The notes below the pieces were generated by a model. It was not told the origin of the DNA, did no database searches, and worked only from the letters and a program-made list of their open reading frames with translations. A stretch of DNA of 64,000 bases from Algiphilus sp965216485. GTDB taxonomy: Bacteria > Pseudomonadota > Gammaproteobacteria > Nevskiales > Nevskiaceae. The stretch spans positions 682,001-746,000 of the forward strand of contig NZ_OZ244162.1 of the NCBI RefSeq assembly GCF_965216485.1. Reading direction: 5' to 3'. Made by a program: the position numbers and the translations under genes. Below are positions 1 through 9,186 of this stretch, in pieces (the first letter of the stretch is position 1; every line of letters starts with the position of its first letter).

Positions 1-1084
1 TGTTGAGGCGGGTTTCCTGCGTCAGGGTGTCGCCGGAGCCGCGTACCGTCAGCAGGCCGGCGTCGGCGGCGCTGAAGTCCCGGTCGCGCCGGCTGTCCTG
101 GGTGCTGTCGAGAAAGGCGCTGGTGGCGCGCAGCGACCAGCGCGGCGCAAGGTCGTAGTGGATGTCGAGCGCGGCAGTGCGGAGATCGATGCGATCCACG
201 CTGCGCTCATTGGCCTCGGCCGTGCGTGGTCGGGCGCCGTCGGCTTCGAAATTGCGGTCTGGGCCTTCGCTGCGCTCGGTGCGTGTGACGGTGAAGACCG
301 TGCCCAGCGCCGGCAGTGCGCGCGGCTGCCAACCCAGGCGCAGACGGCCCTGCTGGCTGTCCTGACGCGCCCAGTCGGCTTCGTCGCGGGTGATGTTGGT
401 GACGAAACCGTCCTGCGCCCGGTCGTCATAAATCAGCCGGAACGGCACCGGCCCGAGTGGACCACCACCGGCGAAGGCGAGCTGATGATCGCCCTCGCGG
501 TTGAGGCGGGCGCGCGCCTCGGCATCCCAGATCAGGGTCGGCGCGCGCGTCTCAATGACGACGGCGCCGGCCAGGGCGTTGCGCCCCTGGGTCGTGGATT
601 GCGGTCCGCGCAGGATCTCGATCTGTTCGATGTCGTACAGATCGGCGCCGCCGAATTGCTGACCAATGCGATCCAGTGCCACGCCGTCGACGTAGATGCT
701 GGCAACCGGTTCGGCAAATTCGTTGGTGTCGGGGCCGCTGGAGTTGATGCCGCGAATGCTGAACTGACCGTTGTCCGTGGCCACCACGTTGGCGGTGCGG
801 GCCAGCACATCGTCAATGGTCTGATCGCTGAAGGCCTCGATCTCGGCGCGGGTGGTCACCGCCACTGAACTGACGGTATCCATGGCCGTCCTCCCCACCT
901 TTTCGCCGCGCACCACCACCTGTTCAAGCTGGACAGCGGGGCGGGATTCGGATGCCTCGGGCGTGACGCGCACGAAGTCGACGGCGTCCTCGCTGTCTGG
1001 CGCAGCGCTTGTCTGCTGTGCCGTTGCCGTCAGGCTGAGCAGCAGGCAGATCAAGGCGGCGGCCCACAGCGACAGGCGCTGCAT
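1..1084 (-). CDS. TonB-dependent receptor, N-terminal part (cut by window edge)
   Basis: The first 361 residues of an outer-membrane TonB-dependent receptor are visible; the C-terminal barrel lies outside the window. A signal peptide (MQRLSLWAAALICLLL..., cleavage likely near TATAQQ) is followed by a stretch resembling a TonB box (LEQVVVRGEK) and a plug domain with IRGINSSGP, IYVDGVALD and the typical EILRGPQSTTQGRNALAGAV segment. The start codon overlaps the stop of the upstream receptor gene as TGATG, so the two are translationally coupled. The ligand cannot be read from sequence. The plug is of the general CirA/FepA-like class and differs from the siderophore-type plug of its neighbour. 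No ABC importer or energising genes are nearby. Confidence 0.85.
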   Translation of the reverse strand, partial: MQRLSLWAAALICLLLSLTATAQQTSAAPDSEDAVDFVRVTPEASESRPAVQLEQVVVRGEKVGRTAMDTVSSVAVTTRAEIEAFSDQTIDDVLARTANVVATDNGQFSIRGINSSGPDTNEFAEPVASIYVDGVALDRIGQQFGGADLYDIEQIEILRGPQSTTQGRNALAGAVVIETRAPTLIWDAEARARLNREGDHQLAFAGGGPLGPVPFRLIYDDRAQDGFVTNITRDEADWARQDSQQGRLRLGWQPRALPALGTVFTVTRTERSEGPDRNFEADGARPRTAEANERSVDRIDLRTAALDIHYDLAPRWSLRATSAFLDSTQDSRRDRDFSAADAGLLTVRGSGDTLTQETRLN

Positions 1085-3399
1085 CAGAAATCCACCCTCA
1101 GCGAGGCCACCCAGGTCCGTGGTGCCCCCGGAACCACCGAAGCCAGACTGTTGCCGGCGACGTAGTACTCCTCGTCGAAGATGTTGGCGATGCCGATCCG
1201 TGGCGTAATGACCGTGCGGTTGTAGCGCCAGCCCCAGAACAGGGCAGCGTCGGTGACCGTGTAGCTGGGCAGCACGAAGCTGTTGCGATTGTCGCCCTGA
1301 CGCTCGTCGCTGGCGAAATAGCTCACGGTGCCGCCAAGGCCGCGCAGCACGCCGTCGAGCAGGCGGTAGGTGATCACCAGGCCGCCGGCATGACGCGGTA
1401 CGCCACGCACGCTGCCACCTTTGGGCGTGACATCCGAGCGGATGGTCTCACTGTCGGTAAAGCCGTAGTTGAGCAGCAGGTCGAGGCCGCGGATCGGGTT
1501 GCCGCTGAGATCGAATTCGACGCCACGGCTGCGAAATTCGCCGCCGTTGGTGACGCGGCCGCCCGCGACGCTGCGATCGATGATGGCGACGTTCTCCTTG
1601 TCGATCTGATAGAGCGCCAGCGTGGCACCGAGACGGTCATCGAAAAGACGAAACTTGCCGCCAATCTCGTATTGCACGCCGGTCTCCGGGTCCAGCTCCT
1701 CGTCGGCCTGCGATTGCAGCGCAATCGAGGCGGGCCGGAAGGAGGTGCTGAAACTGGCGAAGGGCGAGAGCCAACCGGTCCATTCGTACAGCGCCGCGGC
1801 CCGGTAGGTGAAAGCATCGTCTTCCACCGAGCGAACTGAAGGCGTCGGCGGTGGCGCCGTGGGGTTGGCCACGGAGGTCAGCTGATCCACGGCGCGCAGC
1901 GTGCGTTCATCGGCGTCGACCTGGTCGTAGCGCAGGCCGAGCAGGATATTGAGACGTTCATCCGGGGTGCGCAGCCGGTTCTGCAGAAAGGTGCCGGTGA
2001 ATTGCTGGCGCGTGTCCGAGAAGCCGTCCGCCGTGAGCTGGGTGGGGACGGCGTCGCCGTATTCGGGATTGACGATGTCGATCTTCTGCGGGAACAGACC
2101 ATCCGGCCCGATCAGATCGAGACCACGGAATTCGTCGACAAAGCCATCCTCGTCGCGATGGTCCACGCCCAGCAGGAATTCGTGACGCAGGCCGAGAAAG
2201 GCGGTATCCCATTCGATATCGGCGCGGTACTGGCGCGCGTCGAAGCGAATGCTGGTGCGGTCGTAAAAGCGCGACATTTCCGTCGGGCCGACCGGGTCGG
2301 TCACCTCGGCGAGGAGATTGCCCAGGCCGGGAATCGCGTTCAGCGCGGCCAGCTGATTGAGCACGGGGATGGGAAGTGGCTCCTCGCCCGGCTCGAGGAA
2401 GGGGCGGAAGGCTTCGAAATCGTGCAGGAAGCGCTGATCCAGCATGCCGACGCGAATGTTGACCTGCTCACTGGCGGCAAACTCGAGGCGCACGGTGGCC
2501 AGATCGGAATCGAAGTCGCTGCCGCGCGTGGCGGGTTCGCCCAGGTAGGTGCTGATGTCCGCGATGGGCTTGCCGTCCACACTGAAGGCCACGCCTTCGT
2601 CGAAGGGGCGGCGCTCGTCCTGGCGCATGTAGGTCATGGCCAGCTCGGTACGATCTCCCAGCTTGACCGCTGCCGTCGGCATCGCGAAATCGCGCTCGAC
2701 GAAGACGAAATCGCGGAAGCTGTCGTCCACCTCGCGCGCGCCCACCAGGCGGCCCGAGACCCCCGGAATGTCAGGGCTGCCATGCAGATCCACCGTGACC
2801 CGGTCGCTGTCGAAGCGGCCCTGCTCGCCCTCCACCTGACCGCCGAAGGTGTCGAGGGGGCGCTTGCTGACGATATTGAGGATGCCGCCCGGCTCAACCT
2901 GTCCGTACAGGATCGAGGCTGGACCCTTCAGTACCTCAAGCCGTTCGACACCAGCCAGGTCGAAAGTCGGCGCGGCAGACAGACGGAAACCGTCGAAATA
3001 CACGTCCGACTGCAGAAAGCCGCGCACGACCACCGACTCGCGGGCCGAGATCAGGGTCACGCCCTCGCTGGGGGCAACGCCACTAACGTAGCGCGTGGCG
3101 GTGGCGATGTCCTGGGTGTCGGTATCGCGCAACAGGTCCTCGGAAAGCACCTGGATCGACACCGGCGTGCGTTCCAGCGGCGCATCGGTACGGGTTGCCG
3201 TGGCTGAGCGCTGCGCCCGATAGCCGACCACGGCGCCAAAGGGGTCTTCGCCGACGCCGATGACCTCCACCGGCGAGAGCTGATCGGCGCCCTGTCGCGG
3301 CGTGGCCGCTTCGGTGGACGCAGCCGTGCTCGTTTGCTGCGCGTGCAGAGGGCCGTGGGCGAGGAGACACAGCAATGCGCCGGTGCATAGGCGATTCAT
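1084..3399 (-). CDS. TonB-dependent siderophore receptor
   Basis: A 771-residue outer-membrane receptor that probably imports a ferric siderophore using TonB energy. A signal peptide occupies about residues 1-20 (MNRLCTGALLCLLAHGPLHA). A TonB-box-like LSPVEVIGV is followed by a plug with TPVSIQVLSEDLLRD, VVRGFLQSDVYFDGFRL and EVLKGPASILYGQVEPGGILN, all typical of the FhuA/FoxA/FpvA group. The remainder is barrel and ends in the C-terminal aromatic motif VASLRVDF. It is the first gene of a two-receptor unit and overlaps the next gene by TGATG. I found no convincing Fur box in the 113 bases upstream. The substrate remains unknown. Confidence 0.9.
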   Translation of the reverse strand: MNRLCTGALLCLLAHGPLHAQQTSTAASTEAATPRQGADQLSPVEVIGVGEDPFGAVVGYRAQRSATATRTDAPLERTPVSIQVLSEDLLRDTDTQDIATATRYVSGVAPSEGVTLISARESVVVRGFLQSDVYFDGFRLSAAPTFDLAGVERLEVLKGPASILYGQVEPGGILNIVSKRPLDTFGGQVEGEQGRFDSDRVTVDLHGSPDIPGVSGRLVGAREVDDSFRDFVFVERDFAMPTAAVKLGDRTELAMTYMRQDERRPFDEGVAFSVDGKPIADISTYLGEPATRGSDFDSDLATVRLEFAASEQVNIRVGMLDQRFLHDFEAFRPFLEPGEEPLPIPVLNQLAALNAIPGLGNLLAEVTDPVGPTEMSRFYDRTSIRFDARQYRADIEWDTAFLGLRHEFLLGVDHRDEDGFVDEFRGLDLIGPDGLFPQKIDIVNPEYGDAVPTQLTADGFSDTRQQFTGTFLQNRLRTPDERLNILLGLRYDQVDADERTLRAVDQLTSVANPTAPPPTPSVRSVEDDAFTYRAAALYEWTGWLSPFASFSTSFRPASIALQSQADEELDPETGVQYEIGGKFRLFDDRLGATLALYQIDKENVAIIDRSVAGGRVTNGGEFRSRGVEFDLSGNPIRGLDLLLNYGFTDSETIRSDVTPKGGSVRGVPRHAGGLVITYRLLDGVLRGLGGTVSYFASDERQGDNRNSFVLPSYTVTDAALFWGWRYNRTVITPRIGIANIFDEEYYVAGNSLASVVPGAPRTWVASLRVDF

Positions 3400-3512
3400 G
3401 GGGGTCCCGAGATGGCGCGGCGTCTTCGCGCGCGGAGGAGATCAACGGTCGCGCTAACTTTAACGCGAAGCATTCGTATCCGCTACCGGTTTTTCTGCAG
3501 CGCAGCAGGGGG

Positions 3513-4217
3513 TCAATCGTTCAGGGCAGCCAGTCCTTCGAGCACGAGATGTTCGCGCAGGGTCCAGGCATCCGATGCCAGGAAGGGCTGCAGTGTGGTG
3601 GCATCGCCGCCACCGACGAAGCCGGGCAGTCGATGGCGCGTCTGTACCCGTTCCAGCAAGCCGAGCGCCGCCGCCAGGGCAGCCTCAGCCACGCAGGATT
3701 CCGTATCCGTGCCAGGTTGGTCGTGGGCAGGCGCGTCGAAGACATGGGGGAACTGCGTGCGGTCGAGCACGGCCGTGCGCATGGCGTGCAGGCCGGGGGC
3801 AATGAAGCCGCCCAGATGCTGTCCGCGGTCATCGACGATGTCCACCGTCAGGGCGGTGCCGGCGCTGACCGCGATAAAGCCCGCGCGGCGTTCGCGCCAG
3901 AGGGCGGCCATTGCCAGGAAGCGATCCACCCCCATGCGCTGCGGTTGGGCGTAGGCCAGCCGCAGACCGTCGTGTTCGGCCTTGGTCCGCGCGAAGCGGA
4001 TCTCGCGTGCGCCGCCGGTCACGGCCGCGGCGCGCAGCGCCTCCTCGACATCGGCGCCGAAGACGTGGGCGACGTACAGCGCGCCCTGCGTGTGGGAGAG
4101 CATCTGTGCCAGAGCCGTTGCCGGGTCGCCGCCATGCATGCAATACGTAACCGCATCGCTGCCGCGTAGCCGCCACTTCAGGCGGGTATTGCCGATATCG
4201 ACATCCACAAAGCTCAT
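3513..4217 (-). CDS. coaX: Type III pantothenate kinase
   Basis: Catalyses the first step of coenzyme A synthesis, ATP-dependent phosphorylation of pantothenate, in the cytoplasm. The 234 residues show the ASKHA-type phosphate motif DIGNT (7-11), the pantothenate-side motif PQRMGVDR (92-99), SAGTALTVD (118-126) and GGFIAPG (136-142). Length is close to the usual 240-260. The ATG at 4217 overlaps the birA stop as ATGA; an open frame continues further upstream but only as a shadow of birA. The birA-coaX pairing is common in gammaproteobacteria. It is the last gene of the M61-plsY-birA-coaX unit. Confidence 0.93.
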   Translation of the reverse strand: MSFVDVDIGNTRLKWRLRGSDAVTYCMHGGDPATALAQMLSHTQGALYVAHVFGADVEEALRAAAVTGGAREIRFARTKAEHDGLRLAYAQPQRMGVDRFLAMAALWRERRAGFIAVSAGTALTVDIVDDRGQHLGGFIAPGLHAMRTAVLDRTQFPHVFDAPAHDQPGTDTESCVAEAALAAALGLLERVQTRHRLPGFVGGGDATTLQPFLASDAWTLREHLVLEGLAALND

Positions 4218-5188
4218 GCGCGGCGCACCGAGACGTCGCCGGCGTGCACCCGTTGGAGCTGGCCGTTCTCGTCCTCCACCTGGAGCGCTCCGTTTCGATC
4301 GACGCCACGGGCGATGCCCGTCCATTGCGCTGCGTCGTGCACCACGATGGCACGATCGCGCAGGGCGTCGTGGGCGTCGAAGACCGCCAGAAAGGCGGGC
4401 AGTCCTTGGCTGTTGAAGCGCTGACAGCCGTGGGCAAGGGCCGTGGCCAGGCGGGCGCAGAGCATGTTGCGCGCCGGCAGTGTGGCCGTCTCCGTGCATT
4501 CGCTGAGCGCGATGGCGGGTTGATCCAGGCCCTCCAGCCCGGCGTGCCGGTGCAGGTTCAGGCCCAGGCCCATGACCACGCGGAAGCTGCCGCCCATCTC
4601 GCCGCGTGCCTCGATCAACAGGCCGCCGAGCTTGCCGCGTTCGGTGATGAGGTCGTTGGGCCACTTCAGGGCAAGCCCCTGTGCGCCCAGCGCCTCCAGC
4701 GTCTGACAGCAGACGCAGCCGATGGCAAGCGGCAGCGCGCCGAGGGCATCTGCCGGGTGGTCAAAGCGCCACGACAGCGACAGATAGAGGCTCTGTCCGA
4801 AGGGAGATGCCCAGGCGCGCCCGCGTCGTCCGCGGCCCGCAGTCTGGTGTTCGGCTACACACAGGTGAGGGTCTGCCGTGGACGGGGCATCCAGCAACCA
4901 GCGGTTGGTGGAGTCCACGCTGGGCAGGACGGTCACGCGCTTGATGGGTGCGTCGAGGTGTGCGCGAATCGCGGCCTCGTCGAGCAGGTCGATGGGTGTG
5001 GCCAGACGGTAGCCGCGACCGGCCTGGGCTTCGACGCTCAGTGCGTAGCGTTCGCGCAGACGCGCCACCCGCTTGGCCAGCCCGGCGCGGGTGCAACCGG
5101 CCTCAGTGGCGAGGCGCTCGCCGGAGTGCCATTCGCCGTCGGACAGCGTGCGCAGCAGCGCACTCAGCTCTGGCGCTTGCGCATCCAT
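4214..5188 (-). CDS. birA: Biotin--protein ligase / biotin operon repressor
   Basis: Attaches biotin to the biotin carboxyl carrier protein of acetyl-CoA carboxylase through biotinyl-AMP. The 324 residues comprise an N-terminal winged helix (about 5-62, with SGERLATEAGCTRAGLAKRV), the ligase core with GRGRRGRAW (118-126) and KWPNDL (175-180) plus KLGGLLIE, and a small C-terminal domain ending in the HAGDVSVR region. Presence of the helix-turn-helix suggests a bifunctional repressor like the E. coli protein. The start lies inside the end of plsY (25-base overlap) and the stop overlaps coaX, so it belongs to a tightly coupled operon. Confidence 0.95.
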   Translation of the reverse strand: MDAQAPELSALLRTLSDGEWHSGERLATEAGCTRAGLAKRVARLRERYALSVEAQAGRGYRLATPIDLLDEAAIRAHLDAPIKRVTVLPSVDSTNRWLLDAPSTADPHLCVAEHQTAGRGRRGRAWASPFGQSLYLSLSWRFDHPADALGALPLAIGCVCCQTLEALGAQGLALKWPNDLITERGKLGGLLIEARGEMGGSFRVVMGLGLNLHRHAGLEGLDQPAIALSECTETATLPARNMLCARLATALAHGCQRFNSQGLPAFLAVFDAHDALRDRAIVVHDAAQWTGIARGVDRNGALQVEDENGQLQRVHAGDVSVRRA

Positions 5189-5817
5189 TGGCGGATCAGG
5201 GCCAGTCGCTCCATGCGGGTTTCGGTGCCGTTACGCAGGCGTTTGAGATTGTCGCGGTGCTTGAACAGCACCAGGGCCGCCATGGCGAGCACAAAGGGCA
5301 GGCTCCCGGTAGGCAAGGCCGTTGCCGGAGCAACCAGGACGACCACCACAGCAGCACAGGCGGCCAGCATGCTGGCCGCACCCACGTAGCCGGTGGTCAG
5401 CACGACCAGCACGAAGGCTGCAAGCAGGAGGGCGAAGACGCCCGGCAACAGCACCGCGAAGACACCGGCCAATGTGGCCACGCCCTTGCCCCCATGAAAG
5501 CCCATCCATACCGGGTAGCAGTGGCCGATGGCGGCGGCGACCCCCGCCACGAAGGCGAGGCGCTGCGGGTCGGCAAAGGCGCCGAGCCACAGCGGCAACA
5601 ATGTGACGGCCACCACCCCTTTGAGCACATCGATCAACAGCACCGGCAGCGCCATGCGCACGCCGCCGGTGCGCAGGGCGTTGGTGGCACCGATGTTGCC
5701 CGAGCCGCTTTCACGCAGTCGGATGCCGCGCAGACTGGCTACCAGCGGGCCCCCCACGATGGTGCCCAACAGATAGCCGAGCAGTCCCGTCAGGACGAAT
5801 GCCATCCAGGCGCTCAT
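5164..5817 (-). CDS. plsY: Acyl-phosphate glycerol-3-phosphate acyltransferase
   Basis: Inner-membrane enzyme that transfers an acyl chain from acyl-phosphate to glycerol-3-phosphate, making lysophosphatidate for phospholipid synthesis. The 217-residue protein is almost wholly hydrophobic with about five membrane segments and carries the three PlsY signatures: SGNIGATNALRTGG, GHCYPVWMGFHGGKG and the later RHRDNLKRL-type loop (here FKHRDNLKRLRNGTE). The start overlaps the stop of the upstream M61 peptidase gene by four bases, and the end overlaps birA. Confidence 0.95.
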   Translation of the reverse strand: MSAWMAFVLTGLLGYLLGTIVGGPLVASLRGIRLRESGSGNIGATNALRTGGVRMALPVLLIDVLKGVVAVTLLPLWLGAFADPQRLAFVAGVAAAIGHCYPVWMGFHGGKGVATLAGVFAVLLPGVFALLLAAFVLVVLTTGYVGAASMLAACAAVVVVLVAPATALPTGSLPFVLAMAALVLFKHRDNLKRLRNGTETRMERLALIRQWMRKRQS

Positions 5818-7637
5818 GCGGCCTCGCTACCCAACCATGCGGCGCGCAGGGCGCGGGTGTCGCTATCCGCATCCTCGCGCAGTCGCAATTGCCAGCGATC
5901 AGCGACGGGCACTTCCGGCATGACCAGGGTCTCGTACAGTTGGTGGTCGCGGAAGTAGTGCACGGTGGCACTGCGCCGCGGCTTCAAGCGCAGCAGGCGG
6001 CGTTCGAGGTTGTGTGCGGTCACGCGCGCCCCATCGATGGCGACGATCTCGTCGCCGCCGCCGAGGCCTGCGTGCTGCGCCGGGCTGCCCTCGTGTACGC
6101 CGGCCAACACGGTGCTCTGTGGTTGCATGCGCAGTCCGACACGGGCGTTGCGTTCCATGTGCTTGCCATCAACGATGGCCTCGCAACGCAGGCCCATGCG
6201 CTGCAGCAAGGCGGGTAGTGCGATGTCGCCGGGTTGACGCAGCCACTGGTCGAAGTCGTGCGCGAGATCGGGCAGGCCGGCCAATTCACAGGCCACGGCC
6301 TCCAGCGCACCCTCGGGTGCCGCAATGGCCTGCTTGCCGTAGCGCTGCCAGAGTGCACGCATGACGTCATCCAGGCAGATGCGGCTGTCGAGGCGTAGAC
6401 GCAGGTCCAGGGCCAGGGCCGCCAGTGCGCCCTTGGAGTAATAGCTGACCGTGGCGTTGGGCAGGTTCTCGTCGGGTTGATAGAACTTGGTCCAGGCCTC
6501 GAAGCTGGATTCGGCCAGACTCTGTACATGTCTTCCGGCGGTGCGACCAACGCGCGTCATCTGCTCGCCCACAGCGTCCAGGTACTGCTGCACGCTCAGG
6601 CAGCCAGCCCGGCGCAGCATGTAATCGTCGTAGTAGCTGGTGACCCCTTCATAGGCCCAAAGATCGCGCGTATAGGCCTCGCTGCCCAGGTCGGAGCTGG
6701 CAAAGGCTTCAGGCGTGATGCGCTTGACGTTCCACAGGTGAAAGTATTCGTGGCTGCACAGGCCGAGAAAGCCACAGTAGCGGGTACTGCGCTCACCGCT
6801 GTCGCGTAGCGGCAGGTCGTCGCGCGCGCAGACCAGGGCGCAGGAGTCGCGATGTTCGAGGCCGCCGTAGCTGTCGGCGGTCACCGCGGCCTGGAACTGG
6901 TACCCACTGAGGGCGGGCTCGTTGCCGAAGAGGGCGCGCTGCGCCTCGCAGATGCGCGTCAGGTCTTCGCGCAGTCGGTTTTCGTCTAGGTCGGCGGGAG
7001 GGTCGCCGGTGAACACCAATTCATGGTCGATGCCGTCGACGCCAAAGCGGACGTGACGCAGCGGGCCGACCGTGATCGGGTGGTCGATCAGCTGTTCCCA
7101 GTCTTCGGCCCGGTAATCGCCAAAGCCGCGTCGGTCGGTGTCGACCGCCGGCAGGGTCGTGGCCACGCACCAGTCCTCCAGTGGCGTGGCCTCCAGCGTC
7201 ACCCCACAGGGGCCGTCCTGTTGCTCGGCGTGCCAGAACACGGAGGTGCCGTTGATGAAGGCGCGGCGCTCGTCCAGGTAGGCCTTGCGCACGCTCGGGT
7301 CGAAGGCATGGATCTCATATTCAATGCGCAGCGGACCGTCACAGGGCTCGCAGCGGATGCTGCGCTTGTCCAGCCGCTCCCAGCAGATCGGCGCGCCGCG
7401 GCAGTCGGCGCGAATCCAGGTGATGTGGCGTGAGAAATCGCGGATCAGGTAGCTGCCGCGCGTCCACGAAGCCAGGCGCAGGATCTGTCCCGTTGCTTGC
7501 GGTGCGTCGATCCGGCACTGCACCCGCAGGCGATGGGCCTTGGGGTCCGCCAGTCGAATATGGAAGTGCAGCGGGTAGTGAGCCAAGGGAGAATCCGGCG
7601 CCAAAAAACGGTTCGCATTGTAGCGTTGTGCCTGCAC
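5814..7637 (-). CDS. M61 family metallopeptidase with PDZ domain
   Basis: A probable glycyl-aminopeptidase-like zinc peptidase. In the 607-residue reading the N-terminal beta domain carries the family motif SWTRGSYLIRDFSRHI (57-72). The zinc site is SHEYFHLWNVKRI with HEYFH at 296-300, followed by the AYEGVTSYYDDYML segment characteristic of M61. A C-terminal PDZ-like domain contains GLGGGDEIVAIDGARV. There is no signal peptide, so a cytoplasmic location is likely. The start is uncertain: GTG at 7637 gives the longest protein, while TTG at 7586 would begin exactly where family members usually begin (AHYPLHFHIRL). Neither has a good ribosome binding site. Confidence 0.88.
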   Translation of the reverse strand: MQAQRYNANRFLAPDSPLAHYPLHFHIRLADPKAHRLRVQCRIDAPQATGQILRLASWTRGSYLIRDFSRHITWIRADCRGAPICWERLDKRSIRCEPCDGPLRIEYEIHAFDPSVRKAYLDERRAFINGTSVFWHAEQQDGPCGVTLEATPLEDWCVATTLPAVDTDRRGFGDYRAEDWEQLIDHPITVGPLRHVRFGVDGIDHELVFTGDPPADLDENRLREDLTRICEAQRALFGNEPALSGYQFQAAVTADSYGGLEHRDSCALVCARDDLPLRDSGERSTRYCGFLGLCSHEYFHLWNVKRITPEAFASSDLGSEAYTRDLWAYEGVTSYYDDYMLRRAGCLSVQQYLDAVGEQMTRVGRTAGRHVQSLAESSFEAWTKFYQPDENLPNATVSYYSKGALAALALDLRLRLDSRICLDDVMRALWQRYGKQAIAAPEGALEAVACELAGLPDLAHDFDQWLRQPGDIALPALLQRMGLRCEAIVDGKHMERNARVGLRMQPQSTVLAGVHEGSPAQHAGLGGGDEIVAIDGARVTAHNLERRLLRLKPRRSATVHYFRDHQLYETLVMPEVPVADRWQLRLREDADSDTRALRAAWLGSEAA

Positions 7638-7699
7638 TGCGGCGCCGTGGCCGCTCGGCTACACTCGCACCCACATCCGCGCGGCTTTGAGGAGGGCTG

Positions 7700-8674
7700 A
7701 TGCGCGCCGTCGTCTGTAAATCGTTGGGACCACCCGACAACCTGGTAGTGGAAGAAAAGGACGATCTCACCCCCAAGGCCAACGAGGTCTGTATCAAGGT
7801 GCACGCCTGCGGGGTCAACTTTCCCGATACGCTGATTGTCGAGGGCAAGTATCAGCTGCGTCCCGAGCCGCCCTTCATTCCGGGGGCCGAGGTTGCCGGC
7901 GAAGTACTCTCGGTTGGCGAGAAGGTGCGCCATGTGCGCCCGGGGGATCGCGTCACTGCGCTCGTGCAGGTGGGCGGTTTTGCGGATCAGGCCTGCGCCG
8001 CCGGCGAAGCCGTGATGCCGATTCCGAACGAGATGAACTACACCCAGGCCTCGGCCTTTCCGCTGGTCTACGGCACGGTCATGCATGCGCTGCGGCAACG
8101 CGGTGCGCTGCAGGCGGGCGAGACCCTGCTGGTACTCGGCGCCGGCGGTGGTGTGGGTCTGGCCGCCGTGCAGCTCGGCAAGATCATGGGCGCGAAGGTG
8201 ATCGCCGCGGCCGGCACGCAGGAAAAGCTGTCGCTGGCCAAGCACTACGGTGCGGACGAGGCCATCAACTATTCCTATGGCTCCTTCAAGGACAACGTCA
8301 AGAAGCTGACCAATGGCCAGGGCGCCGATGTCATCTTCGACCCGGTGGGCGGCGATCTCGGGCAGGAATGCCTGTCCTGCATCAACTGGCGCGGCCGCTA
8401 TCTCGTCATCGGCTTTGCTGCCGGCGACATTCCGCACATCGCGGCCAATCGTCTGCTGCTCAAGGGGGCGTCGGCCGTGGGTGTGTTCTGGGGCGCCTTC
8501 GTGGCGCGTGAGCCGAAGGTCAATTTCGAGAACTTTGAGCAGCTCTTCGAGTGGTTCAGCGAAGGCAAGCTGCGTCCGCACATTTCCAAGACCTACCCGC
8601 TGGAGGACGCTGCCCAGGCATTGGCCGATATGCGTGCCCGGCGCGTGACCGGCAAGGTGGCCCTGTTGCCCTGA
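7700..8674 (+). CDS. Zinc-independent quinone oxidoreductase (MDR family)
   Basis: A 324-residue NADPH:quinone reductase-like enzyme of the medium-chain dehydrogenase superfamily. It has the GroES-like N-terminal half (ACGVNFPDTLIVEGKY, PGAEVAGEVLSVG), the Rossmann motif GAGGGVG (147-153) and the NADPH-phosphate-binding KLSLAKHYGADEAINY segment. It lacks the cysteine set for structural or catalytic zinc. The ribosome binding site GAGGAGG sits about seven bases upstream of the ATG. It diverges from the M61 peptidase gene, and its stop overlaps the next gene as TGATG. The physiological substrate is unknown; a general detoxification role is likely. Confidence 0.88.
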   Translation: MRAVVCKSLGPPDNLVVEEKDDLTPKANEVCIKVHACGVNFPDTLIVEGKYQLRPEPPFIPGAEVAGEVLSVGEKVRHVRPGDRVTALVQVGGFADQACAAGEAVMPIPNEMNYTQASAFPLVYGTVMHALRQRGALQAGETLLVLGAGGGVGLAAVQLGKIMGAKVIAAAGTQEKLSLAKHYGADEAINYSYGSFKDNVKKLTNGQGADVIFDPVGGDLGQECLSCINWRGRYLVIGFAAGDIPHIAANRLLLKGASAVGVFWGAFVAREPKVNFENFEQLFEWFSEGKLRPHISKTYPLEDAAQALADMRARRVTGKVALLP

Positions 8675-9108
8675 TGTTCTCCCGCGTCTGTATCATCTGT
8701 ACCGGCAATATCTGCCGCAGTCCCATGGGAGAGGTGCTGCTGCGCGAGCGCGCCGGCGACCGCCTGAGCGAGGTCTATTCCGCCGGTACGGGGGCTTTGA
8801 TCGGTCATCCGGCCGACCCGATGGCAGTGGAGCTGATGCAGGCACGCGGTCTGGACATCGGCTCGCACCGTGCGCAGCAGGCGACCGGCGGCGTGCTGCA
8901 GCGCGCCGATCTGCTGCTGGTACTCGATGGCAGTCATCTGTCATGGATCCACCATCAACATCCGCAGATGCGCGGGCGCAGCTTTCGCCTGCTGCACTGG
9001 CGCGGCGAAGCCGATGTACCGGATCCTTACCGCCAGCCGCGCCAGGCCTTCGAGCACGCGCTGGAATTGATCGAGCAGGGCGTGGACGACTGGCTGGCCC
9101 GGATCTGA
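8674..9108 (+). CDS. Low-molecular-weight protein-tyrosine phosphatase
   Basis: A 144-residue cysteine phosphatase. The N-terminal P-loop CTGNICRS (9-16) is the CX5R signature, with Cys9 the nucleophile and Arg15 the phosphate binder. The general acid is in the DPY motif near the C-terminus (VPDPYRQP). Length matches the family. An open frame extends upstream, but the ATG at 8674 gives the canonical start and forms a TGATG coupling with the preceding gene. There is no polysaccharide or Wzc-type kinase gene beside it, so assignment to Wzb/Etp function is not supported by context. Confidence 0.9.
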   Translation: MFSRVCIICTGNICRSPMGEVLLRERAGDRLSEVYSAGTGALIGHPADPMAVELMQARGLDIGSHRAQQATGGVLQRADLLLVLDGSHLSWIHHQHPQMRGRSFRLLHWRGEADVPDPYRQPRQAFEHALELIEQGVDDWLARI

Positions 9109-9141
9109 GCCCCCGGCTGGTTGCGCCCGCCGGCTCTGCTG

Positions 9142-9147
9142 TACAAT
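9142..9147 (+). promoter_or_regulatory. Possible -10 box for miaB
   Basis: TACAAT followed by a T-run lies 40 bases before the chosen miaB start, in the 78-base gap after the phosphatase gene. The only upstream -35 candidate is TTGCGC at 9121 with a short 15-base spacer, so this is suggestive only. Confidence 0.35.
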
Positions 9148-9186
9148 TTTTGGCCACTTAACGGATCCGGGCCCGCGCCCGCATCG

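Noticed and set aside
2002..3207. A 401-codon open frame on the plus strand opposite the siderophore receptor
   Set aside because: It mirrors codon structure of the real minus-strand gene, has no recognisable domain and no ribosome binding site; such antisense frames are common in GC-rich DNA.
3400..3512. Possible Fur site upstream of the TonB receptor pair (CGAAGCATTCG region)
   Set aside because: Only a four-base inverted repeat is present; it lacks the GATAAT-type repeats of a Fur box.
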